Source of the DNA: an uncultured Mucispirillum sp.
GTDB lineage: Bacteria > Chrysiogenota > Deferribacteres > Deferribacterales > Mucispirillaceae
NCBI GenBank assembly: GCA_944325215.1
Contig: CALUZC010000025.1
Coordinates: 1 to 32,138 of the forward strand
Direction of reading: 5' to 3'
DNA length: 32,138 bases
This document shows, piece by piece, positions 4,925 to 12,447 of this stretch. The first letter of the stretch is position 1, and every line of letters starts with the position of its first letter. The position numbers were made by a program, and so were the translations under genes. The notes under the pieces were generated by a model, which saw only the letters and a program-made list of their open reading frames with translations, searched no databases and had not been told where the DNA came from.

Positions 4925-7348
4925 TTAACCTATTGTTTGAAGTAATGCTAAAGCCTGCTGTGGGATTTTATTAGCCTGAGCAACCATAGCTGTAGCAGAC
5001 TGAACTAATACTTGGTTTTTAGTAAGGTTAGTTGTTTCTTCTGCTATATCTAAATCTCTTATACGGCTCTCAGCAGCTGTTAAGTTTTCTCTTGCAGTTT
5101 CTAAATTATTAATAGTGTACTCTAATCTATTCATTTGAGCACCAACTGTTGCTCTTGTTGCAGTTAATATTTCAAGTGCTCTGTCTATTTTAGTTATAGA
5201 CCTTTGAGATAATTCTAAATCCATAACATAAACATCATCAATTTCGAGCCCTGTAGTGTCAAGCTGGCTTACAGATATATTTAAAGTTTGACCTTCATTA
5301 GCACCTATTTGAAGTTCAGTGCGGTTATCAACCACGTGAAGGTAAGCTGTAGATACTTCATTTGTTGCTCTAAATTCAAATGATTTAGTGCTGTCATTCC
5401 ATATTGGTTCAATACCTGCATCTTGTTCTATTGTTATATCCATACCATTAATAATGTTTCTTGCTTTGCCATCATTTACATTATCATTACCTATAAATTT
5501 ACCAGTGTGAGCATCAGTAACTGTTACATCAATACTTGAGTTTTCACCTTTTTGAATAGTATTTAACCCTAAAGCATTCATAATATTTTGGTCTGCAGTG
5601 AAAACAAGTTCGCTGTCTCTACCTAAAGCTGCAGACTGGATTACAAATGTTCCAGGAACAGATTCGTTAGTTCCTGCAGTTGCTTTATTTGCACCACTAT
5701 TTGCAACACCTTCTTTAGATACATATCTTACTAAACTTTCATTTACTATTTGACCATTTTCTGTAGAAGGGTCTGCACCTAAACCAAGTTCTATTAATGC
5801 TGCAGTTAATTTTTTATCAAAATCTTCAATAGTATCATCTTGTTCTAAGTAAATTGTTGTAGATTTACCCATGTTATATATTGTAACATCTTGTGTGTTT
5901 GCAAGTAAATTTACACCATCAGCATTTGTAAACTGAGTAAGGTCTGCAAGTTTTGTATCTTTTGTAGCTGGTCCTGAATCCCTTACATTTACAGTAGTTG
6001 TTCCAGATATTAAAACACCTGCTGTTTGAGTTGCAGCACCCGGAGTGCCTTCTCTAAATTCAGCTGTAATGCTGCCATAGCTTACAACACCAGTTTTAGG
6101 GTCTAAATTTGCCATGTGGTATTTCACTTTATTAAAATCTATAACCTGGTCACCATTATCTGCTTTTACAAGGCTTCCTGCTGCAGAGAATGTAAGAACT
6201 GGACCATTATCAATTTGAAGTGAACCAGAACCACTTGCTGCACCATTAAATTGAGCAGATGCTGCATCAAATACTGATACTATTTTATCTCCAGGTTGAA
6301 TTGTAGCTCCACCACCAGGCATTCTTAATGTCATCACTGCTGTATTTGGGTTTCCTCCACCTAAATTTAATGTAATTGTAGCTGTTCCATTATTTACAGC
6401 TGCTGTTGCTTCTACCCATGAGCTTAATTCGCCAGTTTTACTATCCATATAACGATAGCGATATGTAAAACCACCAGTTACTGTGCCATTAGTTGTGCTA
6501 ACAATTTCAAGCTCATAATAACCACTTGTTAAGTTACCGTTATTAGTAAATGTTGCTGAAGAAATTCTCCAGTTAGTTTGAACACCTTCTGCGCCATGGT
6601 ATGTTTGCATTGCTGTTAATGTATGTGCTGCATTTGTATCATTATCAATAGTATCTGTTTGACCTTTTACTGTGATAGTCATACCTGCAGAATCTGTAGT
6701 TAATATGTTTTCTGGGTCTCTTACACTTGTAACTGAAGCGCTTTGTGTAGTATTAGTTACTTCTGCTACTAATACACCATCTTTAACCTGCATAATTTGT
6801 GATTTATATACATCATTTAATCCAGGTTTAATAGAGCTGTCCACTTTATAGTTACCTTCTGCTACTTCAGGTCCTTTAACTACTGCACCAAGATAATCTT
6901 CAGTTGCTGACCATAAAGCTGTGCCACTGCCATCAAGAAGTTTTTTAGTGTTAAATTCTGAAGTTCTAGAAATTCTGTTTATTTCTTCTTTTAACTGGTC
7001 TACTTCAAGCTGGAGCATTTCTCTGTCATTTGTTGTATATATACCGTTACCAGCTTGAACTGCAAGCTCACGCATACGTTGGAGCATGCTTGTAACAGAA
7101 CCCATTGCACCTTCTGCAGTTTGTAAATAAGAGATACCATCTTGAGCGTTCATACTTGCTCTTTTCATACCACTTATTTGACCACGTAATTTTTCAGATA
7201 TTGCAAGACCTGATGCATCATCAGCTGCTGTATTTATTCTTAATCCAGAAGACAATCTTTGTAAAGATTTTGTCTGCATATTACTTGCTATGTTTAAATA
7301 TTTTTGTGCACCTATGCTTGGCACATTATTGTAAATTGATAAAGCCAT
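4925..7348 (-). CDS. Large flagellin (807 residues) with extended variable domain
   Basis: The N-terminal region (MALSIYNNVPSIGAQKYLN, then SSGLRINTAADDASGLAIS and LQRMRELAVQAGN) and C-terminal region (MNRLEYTINNL, ESRIRDLDIAE) are standard flagellin D0/D1, so it should enter the filament. The central domain of about 550 residues is much larger than in the 493-residue paralog and rich in Thr, Asn and Gly. It contains a Flagellin_IN-like segment (NTQDVTIYNMGKSTTIYL) near residues 490-510. The ATG at 7348 follows GGAGG. Two sigma-28 promoters and a structured leader of about 370 nt precede it. The long exposed domain is a plausible glycosylation and antigenic surface (inference). Confidence 0.95.
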   Translation of the reverse strand: MALSIYNNVPSIGAQKYLNIASNMQTKSLQRLSSGLRINTAADDASGLAISEKLRGQISGMKRASMNAQDGISYLQTAEGAMGSVTSMLQRMRELAVQAGNGIYTTNDREMLQLEVDQLKEEINRISRTSEFNTKKLLDGSGTALWSATEDYLGAVVKGPEVAEGNYKVDSSIKPGLNDVYKSQIMQVKDGVLVAEVTNTTQSASVTSVRDPENILTTDSAGMTITVKGQTDTIDNDTNAAHTLTAMQTYHGAEGVQTNWRISSATFTNNGNLTSGYYELEIVSTTNGTVTGGFTYRYRYMDSKTGELSSWVEATAAVNNGTATITLNLGGGNPNTAVMTLRMPGGGATIQPGDKIVSVFDAASAQFNGAASGSGSLQIDNGPVLTFSAAGSLVKADNGDQVIDFNKVKYHMANLDPKTGVVSYGSITAEFREGTPGAATQTAGVLISGTTTVNVRDSGPATKDTKLADLTQFTNADGVNLLANTQDVTIYNMGKSTTIYLEQDDTIEDFDKKLTAALIELGLGADPSTENGQIVNESLVRYVSKEGVANSGANKATAGTNESVPGTFVIQSAALGRDSELVFTADQNIMNALGLNTIQKGENSSIDVTVTDAHTGKFIGNDNVNDGKARNIINGMDITIEQDAGIEPIWNDSTKSFEFRATNEVSTAYLHVVDNRTELQIGANEGQTLNISVSQLDTTGLEIDDVYVMDLELSQRSITKIDRALEILTATRATVGAQMNRLEYTINNLETARENLTAAESRIRDLDIAEETTNLTKNQVLVQSATAMVAQANKIPQQALALLQTIG

Positions 7349-7378
7349 GACCTACCTCCGTGTAAGTGCTTTACTGCG

Positions 7379-7392
7379 GGGCTTCCCTGCCC
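7379..7392 (-). promoter_or_regulatory. CsrA-type hairpin before the large flagellin
   Basis: On the minus strand a 4-bp GC stem (GGGC/GCCC) closes the hexaloop AGGGAA, 31 nt before the ATG and just upstream of CACGGAGG. The loop fits ARGGA of the CsrA consensus. It is weaker than the hairpin at 2936 but similarly placed. Confidence 0.5.
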
Positions 7393-7496
7393 ATGATTTC
7401 TCATGTTTTTTAGTTTTTTTTAATTTTTTTTAGTTTTAGTTTTTTAAAAAATTGTCCTTGCAAAAAATTGGTCGGTTTGTGATTTCTTTATCAACT

Positions 7497-7529
7497 TTAT
7501 ATAGAAATCTTGTAAATCGCTTTTCTCAT
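7497..7529 (-). CDS. Possible leader peptide in the flagellin 5' UTR
   Basis: Ten codons read MRKAIYKISI and stop, preceded by AGGAG eight bases before the ATG. The ribosome site and start codon lie inside the TAAATCGC/GCGATTTA stem and next to the AAAGGC/GCCTTT hairpin, so translation could alter leader folding. This could be chance in AT-rich DNA: the sequence is short and I see no equivalent peptide in the other leaders. Confidence 0.3.
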   Translation of the reverse strand: MRKAIYKISI

Positions 7530-7724
7530 AATGTCTTCTCCTAAAGGCTTATGCCTTTTGCCGACACGCGATTTAAAAGATTATTTGATTTGCTTTTCGT
7601 CATGCCGACCTGATTGTTTCAGTATCTTCTTTTTTAATTCTTGTAAGGTGCTCTCTAAAACCTGCCAGTGCCCTTGGGGGTCAAAGGCGGCTTTGTTATA
7701 TGAGAAAACTACCTTACAAGACAT

Positions 7725-7752
7725 TTATCGGAAATAATTTCATATTACTTTA
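7725..7752 (-). promoter_or_regulatory. Sigma-28 promoter, proximal, of the large flagellin
   Basis: On the minus strand TAAA, 16 nt, then TCCGATAA, preceded by TTTTTTC. Transcription would start near 7718, at the first base of the 10-bp leader stem. Confidence 0.65.
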
Positions 7753-7807
7753 GAAAAAATTTTATATTTTTTCATTTTTTATGAAATTACCTGTTTTCTT
7801 ACCTTTA

Positions 7808-7834
7808 TTATCGGATAATATTTAGATTACTTTA
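7808..7834 (-). promoter_or_regulatory. Sigma-28 promoter, distal, of the large flagellin
   Basis: On the minus strand TAAA, exactly 15 nt, then TCCGATAA (one mismatch from GCCGATAA), preceded by TTTTTC. It is in tandem with the promoter at 7725-7752. Confidence 0.75.
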
Positions 7835-7859
7835 GAAAAATTTATTATACTAATATAAC

Positions 7860-7887
7860 TTGACTTTTTAAGTATATATGGTAGTAT
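7860..7887 (+). promoter_or_regulatory. Possible sigma-70 promoter of the modification cluster
   Basis: TTGACT is followed 16 nt later by TAGTAT (or 19 nt later by TATTAC), about 27 nt before the FabH-like start. It diverges from the flagellin sigma-28 promoters. Confidence 0.45.
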
Positions 7888-7913
7888 TACTAAAATATAA
7901 ATTCGGTGTATAT

Positions 7914-8858
7914 ATGATTAAACATTCAATATATCTTCCTCTAAATAAAATTGAAAATGACCACTTTGCTTCTATATATGATGATTGGGATTCAGAACGC
8001 TTTTTTAGTCAAACAGGAATAAAATCAAGATATTATGCTAGCCCAAATGAAACATCTGGCAGTATGGCTGCAGCGGCACTTTCAAATTTAATAGATAAAT
8101 ATAATATAGATAAAAATTGTATTGATTTTATCGTATGTGTAACAGAAACCCCAGATAATCTTCTTCCAGCAACAGCTTATAAGGTGCACCAAATAGTAGG
8201 GCTGTCAAATAAATGTGGTGCATATGATATTAATCATGGATGTTCAGGCTTTACATATGGAATAATGAATGCATGCAATCTTATTAATTCTGGAATGGCT
8301 AATAATGTTGCACTGTTAAATACTGATACTCTATCTCACTATCTTGATAAAAACGATAGAGGCATAACCACAATTGTTGGCGATGCTGCATCTGCTTTTT
8401 TAATAGATAAAGCTACATGCAGTAATATAATGAACTTTGTATATGGAACAGATAGCTCAGGGTATGATAAGCTAATTATTAAACCAAAAGACGATGATAA
8501 AAGTAAAGAACAATATCTTTATATGGACGGAATGGATGTTTTTTATTTTGCAATAAATAATGTACCTAATATTATCAAAGAAATTCTACAAGCTAATAAT
8601 TTATCTATTGATGATATTGATTTTATAGTCTTACATCAAGCAAATAAAACCATACTGGAATATGTAAAAAAAAGGCTGAAAATTAAAGATGAAAAATTTT
8701 ATATTAATTTAGAAGAAACTGGTAATACAGCAAGTGTAACAATTCCTATAGCAATAAATAATTTAGTTAAAAATGGAGATTTAAAAGATAATATGAATAT
8801 TCTAATTTTGGGATTTGGTGTTGGATATTCATGGTGTGGTACGATTATAAGGTGGTAA
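7914..8858 (+). CDS. FabH-like 3-oxoacyl-ACP synthase III
   Basis: This is a 314-residue thiolase-fold enzyme of the ketoacyl-ACP synthase III family, which condenses an acyl-CoA or acyl-ACP with a malonyl-type thioester. The catalytic triad is visible: Cys110 in HGCSGF, His241 in LHQAN and Asn271 in GNTAS. The C-terminal GFGVGYSW is the glycine-rich end of the family. The start at 7914 (MIKHSIYLP) matches where FabH proteins begin; a start at 7878 would add 12 residues with no ribosome site. It is the first gene of a tight cluster, 1 bp before a carrier protein. A dedicated carrier next to it argues for a special acyl product, like Campylobacter FabH2 (Cj1303), rather than primary fatty acid synthesis. 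Confidence 0.88.
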   Translation: MIKHSIYLPLNKIENDHFASIYDDWDSERFFSQTGIKSRYYASPNETSGSMAAAALSNLIDKYNIDKNCIDFIVCVTETPDNLLPATAYKVHQIVGLSNKCGAYDINHGCSGFTYGIMNACNLINSGMANNVALLNTDTLSHYLDKNDRGITTIVGDAASAFLIDKATCSNIMNFVYGTDSSGYDKLIIKPKDDDKSKEQYLYMDGMDVFYFAINNVPNIIKEILQANNLSIDDIDFIVLHQANKTILEYVKKRLKIKDEKFYINLEETGNTASVTIPIAINNLVKNGDLKDNMNILILGFGVGYSWCGTIIRW

Positions 8859-8859
8859 T

Positions 8860-9081
8860 ATGACTTTTGAAGAAAAAATGAAAATATTTAGAGAAACTTT
8901 TCTAATTGATGATAATGTAGAATTAAACGGCGATACTAAACTTAGTTCACTAGATAACTGGGATTCTATGTCTAAATTATCGCTCATTATAATTTTTAAA
9001 GACTACTGTGATAAAAAATTGACTTTTGAATTGCTTGATAGTTTTATAACAATACAAGATGTTTTTGATGCTATGGATTAA
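8860..9081 (+). CDS. Acyl carrier protein (first of two)
   Basis: A 73-residue acidic four-helix protein with the phosphopantetheine site DSM in NWDSMSKLSLI (Ser36). It starts 1 bp after the FabH-like stop, so the two are translationally coupled and it is probably that enzyme's partner. The sequence around the Ser (WDSMS) differs from housekeeping AcpP (DSLD), as in specialised carrier proteins. It would be activated by a phosphopantetheinyl transferase encoded elsewhere. Confidence 0.85.
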   Translation: MTFEEKMKIFRETFLIDDNVELNGDTKLSSLDNWDSMSKLSLIIIFKDYCDKKLTFELLDSFITIQDVFDAMD

Positions 9082-9084
9082 AAA

Positions 9085-9405
9085 ATGAATATAGCCAATA
9101 ACACTTATTTAACAATTGGTGTAACAGATGGTACAGGTTCAGTCTTAGCTCATACACTAATAAATGAGAAAGGATGGTTATCTTATTCATCATCAAAAAT
9201 TGAAACTGAATTAGTTCATAATTATATTGATAAAATGTGTGAAAATGATAGTAATGCAACACAATCTCTTGGTTATATTAAACTAAAAGAATTAAAAGAA
9301 CTTACTTTAGACTTTCTTTTAAAAAGCAATCCAAAAACAATTAGAACTATATTTGATATAAATGGTGGTGGGTTTAATGTTAATACCATACTTAGAGTTA
9401 GCTAG
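9085..9405 (+). pseudogene. Collapsed short-chain dehydrogenase (SDR), internal deletions
   Basis: The 106-residue frame keeps three SDR landmarks in order but lacks what should lie between them. The Rossmann glycine loop is at about residues 12-18 (GVTDGTG). The YxxxK catalytic pair (YSSSK) follows at about 34-38, where a normal SDR has it near 150. The C-terminal cofactor-loop end is LGYIKLKELKELTLDFLL...IFDINGG, matching the family's LG.....EI...V.FL...G..I.VDGG. Strands beta-2 to beta-5 and the substrate loop are missing, yet the frame is open. A fold without them should not be active, so I call it a remnant of a FabG-like reductase. The 29-bp overlap with the next gene may keep it translated. 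Confidence 0.6.
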
Positions 9406-11467
9406 AAACTTAAAAATATCTTCTGGAAGCACTGTTTTTATATCATCAGACATTTCTAGGCTTGCATTTGAAGCGCTAGAAAATAATATAGACTTTAATG
9501 TAAATGAATTTATAGATATCATACAAGATAAAATTGGCAATGAAGGTACCCTTTTATTTCCTGTGTATAATTGGGATTTTTGTCATGGAATACCATTTAA
9601 TTATAATAAAACAGTAGGTAAAACTGGTTTACTTGGAAATGCTGCATTAAAAAGAGAAGATTTTAAACGAACTAAAAACGCACTTTATTCTTTTGCTGTT
9701 TGGGGAAAGGATAAAGATTTTCTATGCTCTTTAGATCCTGTTATTTCGCTGGGAAGAAACACTGTATTTGAGTATTTGCATCGTAATAATGCAATAAATG
9801 TTGTACTTGATGTTGCTTTTAGCGATCATTATACTATATGCCATTATGTAGAACAATTGCTTGGTGTTCCTTATAGATATAATAAGTATTTTAAAAGCGA
9901 CTATATTGATGAGCATGGAAATGTTAGTAGAAAAACATATTCTATGAGTGTTAGATACTTAGAACTAGACGTTCAAGGAAATGCTGATGCTTTATATGAT
10001 GAATTTTTAAAACATGGGGCTGCTTATGAAGAAAAAATAGGCAGGCATACAATATCATATATTGATATTGCAAAATCAATACCTTTAATTGAAAAAGATA
10101 TTCTTGAAAATAATGCTGCTATGCAGGCTCAATTTAAGGGTCAGTTTGATAAAAAATTATCTTCTGATGAAAGAATGTATAAAATTATAAAAGATTTATT
10201 TCCTATAACACGCTCCATTTCTGGTAATGGAAATAGACAGACATTAAAATATTTAAAAGAAAACTGCCTTGGAGAACTTAAAATACTTGAATATTCTATT
10301 GCTGATAACCCAACAATTTTTGACTGGGAAACACCATATGAATGGAATATTGATGAAGCATATATTGAAGATGAAAATGGAAATATTATAATAGACTTTA
10401 AAAATAATAACCTGCATATTCTAGGATATTCTGAAAGTGTGGATATTACAATACCATTTTCAGAACTTGATGAACATCTATATTCATTAGAAGATGATAT
10501 TGATGCTATACCATATGTTACATCATATTATAAAACACGCTGGGGCTTTTGCCTTTCTCACAGGCAAAGGGAAGAACTGCGTAAACAGCCTGAAAAACTG
10601 TACCATGTAGTAATCAAATCTAACTTTAATAAAAACGGCTCTATTACATATGGTGAGCTTATTATTAATGGCTATGAAGATGATGAAATATTAATATCTA
10701 CATACATATGCCATCCATCAATGGCTAATGATAACCTATCAGGCATAGCTGTTGCAACTAAAATTGCAAAATATATATATGCACTGCCAGAAAGAAAATA
10801 TACATACCGCATTATATTTATTCCAGAAACTATTGGGGCTTTAATTTACTTAAAAGAAAATATAAACCATTTACAAAAATATGTAAAAGCAGGCTTTGTG
10901 CTTTCTTGTATTGGCGATGACGGTGATTATTCCTGCGTCCATACTCCATATAATAATACATATACTGATAAAATAGTTACTCATGTTTTAAAGCATATTA
11001 CAGATACCCCAAAAGAGTATTCTTATATAGAAAGAGGAAGCGATGAAAGGCAGTTTTGTGCTCCTAATGTAAACTTACCAATATGCACACTTTCACGCAC
11101 CAAGTTTGGCAAATTTAAAGAGTACCACACATCAAATGATAACCTTGATTTTGTTACTGAAAAAGGCCTGCAAGGTGGCTTTGAATATGTAAAAAAATGT
11201 ATAGAAATATTAGAAAATAATAATTTATATCAAATAAAAACTATTGGTGAGCCTCAGCTTGGCAAATATGGTTTATACCCTACTATCAGCCAAAAAGGCA
11301 GTGCTGATTATACAAGACGCCTTACAAATATTATTGCATACCTTAACGGTGAAAACTCTATACTTGATATTGCAGAAATATTAAATGTGCCTTTTAATGA
11401 GGTATTAGAAATTATTATGCAATTAAATGAAAAAAATTTAATAAATATAGTTGGAACAGAAAAATGA
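9377..11467 (+). CDS. Fusion: AAC(3)-like acyltransferase + DUF4910 aminopeptidase-like protein
   Basis: Residues 1 to about 260 form an aminoglycoside N3-acetyltransferase-like domain (GTLLFPVYNWDF, ALYSFAVWGK, CHYVEQLLGVPYRY). Residues about 265-600 are a DUF4910/DUF2172 M28-type aminopeptidase-like domain: LFPITRSISGNGNR, then HPSMANDNLSG, FIPETIGALIYL, GSDERQFC and EYHTSNDNLDFV carry the likely His/Asp/Glu metal ligands. Residues about 640-690 form a small winged helix. In C. jejuni these are separate genes of the flagellin glycan locus (Cj1295 for DUF4910; Cj1296/1297 for AAC(3)-like). A role in acyl transfer to flagellin sugars is inferred; aminoglycoside resistance is unlikely. The start at 9377 follows GGTGGTGGG; 9362 is the alternative. 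Its stop overlaps the next start. Confidence 0.85.
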   Translation: MLIPYLELARNLKISSGSTVFISSDISRLAFEALENNIDFNVNEFIDIIQDKIGNEGTLLFPVYNWDFCHGIPFNYNKTVGKTGLLGNAALKREDFKRTKNALYSFAVWGKDKDFLCSLDPVISLGRNTVFEYLHRNNAINVVLDVAFSDHYTICHYVEQLLGVPYRYNKYFKSDYIDEHGNVSRKTYSMSVRYLELDVQGNADALYDEFLKHGAAYEEKIGRHTISYIDIAKSIPLIEKDILENNAAMQAQFKGQFDKKLSSDERMYKIIKDLFPITRSISGNGNRQTLKYLKENCLGELKILEYSIADNPTIFDWETPYEWNIDEAYIEDENGNIIIDFKNNNLHILGYSESVDITIPFSELDEHLYSLEDDIDAIPYVTSYYKTRWGFCLSHRQREELRKQPEKLYHVVIKSNFNKNGSITYGELIINGYEDDEILISTYICHPSMANDNLSGIAVATKIAKYIYALPERKYTYRIIFIPETIGALIYLKENINHLQKYVKAGFVLSCIGDDGDYSCVHTPYNNTYTDKIVTHVLKHITDTPKEYSYIERGSDERQFCAPNVNLPICTLSRTKFGKFKEYHTSNDNLDFVTEKGLQGGFEYVKKCIEILENNNLYQIKTIGEPQLGKYGLYPTISQKGSADYTRRLTNIIAYLNGENSILDIAEILNVPFNEVLEIIMQLNEKNLINIVGTEK

Positions 11468-12213
11468 TTGAAGATATTATATTAACAGAGCAGGAAAAAC
11501 TATACTGGGAAAAAATCTTTAATACAGAATTTATTTTTGAAAAAGGCTGTTACAGCACATGCAATAGTCATTGCTGTAAATGGGATACTCCAGATTTACC
11601 ACTAACAATTATACCAAAAGGTGGTACTCTTTTTTATCTACCTAAAGAATATGCATATATTTCTAAATATGGAAAAATAACTGAAATACCACCCTATAAA
11701 ATGAAAACAAAATTATTTGATAAAGAACTTTTTATATACTATAAACATTGTAATGATGATAGTAACTGTAATATAAAGTTTTCACGTTCACTTTATTGTA
11801 AGCTCTATCCTTTTATACCTGTTTTTGATATAGAGGGAAATCTGTTGGATTTAAAATTTATTTCAGTATATGATGTTACATACAATATTATAGGGCAAAA
11901 ATCACCCTGCTATGTAAAAGATTTGAAAGCTAAATATATTGACTTATGGAGCAAAGAAGATTCTAATATTCATCTCCTTAAAAATCCATATACATTATTT
12001 TATTTAATGGTTGGTAACTTAATACACGATAATTATGTGGAGACATTAAAATCAAATAATAAATTAATTAATTTACAAGGTAAAGAATTCTGGAAAAAAT
12101 GGGAAAAATTATACCTTGCAGGCAGACTTATAAATAAAAATAAACTTGAAAAAGGTATTGAAAAACTTTATAATGACTTCAGTATAAAATATAATTTTTC
12201 TCTTGAGGATTAA
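11464..12213 (+). CDS. Cysteine-rich protein, YkgJ-like metal-binding pattern
   Basis: This 249-residue soluble protein has clustered cysteines: C29, C33, C37 and C38 (C-x3-C-x3-CC), then C96 and C102, C112 in RSLYCKLYPF, and C149. The CC pair plus a later R-x3-C-x2-YP segment resembles the YkgJ-type zinc/iron-binding family, also found in the flagellin lysine methylase FliB. Overall length and the other motifs do not identify it further. The ATG overlaps the previous stop by 4 bp and the next gene starts at the base after its stop, so it belongs to the same translation unit. A metal or iron-sulphur site is inferred; substrate unknown. Confidence 0.6.
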   Translation: MIEDIILTEQEKLYWEKIFNTEFIFEKGCYSTCNSHCCKWDTPDLPLTIIPKGGTLFYLPKEYAYISKYGKITEIPPYKMKTKLFDKELFIYYKHCNDDSNCNIKFSRSLYCKLYPFIPVFDIEGNLLDLKFISVYDVTYNIIGQKSPCYVKDLKAKYIDLWSKEDSNIHLLKNPYTLFYLMVGNLIHDNYVETLKSNNKLINLQGKEFWKKWEKLYLAGRLINKNKLEKGIEKLYNDFSIKYNFSLED

Positions 12214-12447
12214 ATGGATACAATAAGACAAACAATTAAAGACATTTTTACAGCAAATAATATAGATATATCTAATATTGATGAAAATAAATCATTAATA
12301 GAATCTGGTATTATAGATTCTATGACATATGTTAATATTTTATTAGAAATCGAAGACTCTCTTAATATTGAAATAGATTTTGAAAATATTGATTTAGCCT
12401 CTATTGTTTCAATAAAAGGGCTCTGTGATTATATTAACAGCTTATAA
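12214..12447 (+). CDS. Acyl/peptidyl carrier protein (second of two)
   Basis: A 77-residue carrier with GIIDSMTYVNILLEIE; Ser36 is the phosphopantetheine site. The LIESGIIDSM context is closer to D-alanyl or aminoacyl carrier proteins than to fatty-acid AcpP. This suits the adenylating ligase encoded at 13238 as its loading enzyme (compare Cj1307/Cj1308 of C. jejuni). It begins immediately after the preceding stop and its last 6 bp overlap the end of the convergent methyltransferase gene. Confidence 0.85.
   Translation: MDTIRQTIKDIFTANNIDISNIDENKSLIESGIIDSMTYVNILLEIEDSLNIEIDFENIDLASIVSIKGLCDYINSL

Larger units (their letters stand above)
7349..7720 (-). promoter_or_regulatory. Structured 5' leader of the large flagellin
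   Basis: About 370 nt separate the proximal sigma-28 promoter from the ATG. At the expected RNA 5' end a 10-bp stem (7711-7720 with 7640-7649, CTTGTAAGGT/ACCTTACAAG) encloses smaller hairpins. Next, GGTCGG near 7600 can pair with CCGACC near 7470, enclosing TAAATCGC/GCGATTTA (7568-7575 with 7513-7520), which encloses AAAGGC/GCCTTT. An A-rich linker and a small GGA hairpin precede the ribosome site. A second GTCGG near 7560 competes for the same CCGAC, so alternative folds are possible. TGCAAGGA lies at 7455-7462. Confidence 0.6.

Noticed and set aside
7105-7350. 81-codon plus-strand ORF opposite the large flagellin
   Set aside because: Antisense shadow of the highly conserved flagellin N-terminus; no independent signals.
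7531-7737. 68-codon plus-strand ORF in the region before the FabH-like gene
   Set aside because: It lies wholly within the minus-strand flagellin leader, has no ribosome site or recognisable protein features, and its openness is explained by conserved RNA stems.
9377-10160. Aminoglycoside resistance gene (AAC(3))
   Set aside because: The domain is fused to a DUF4910 protein and embedded among carrier-protein and FabH-like genes beside flagellins; the same family occurs in flagellin glycan loci, so an antibiotic role is not supported.
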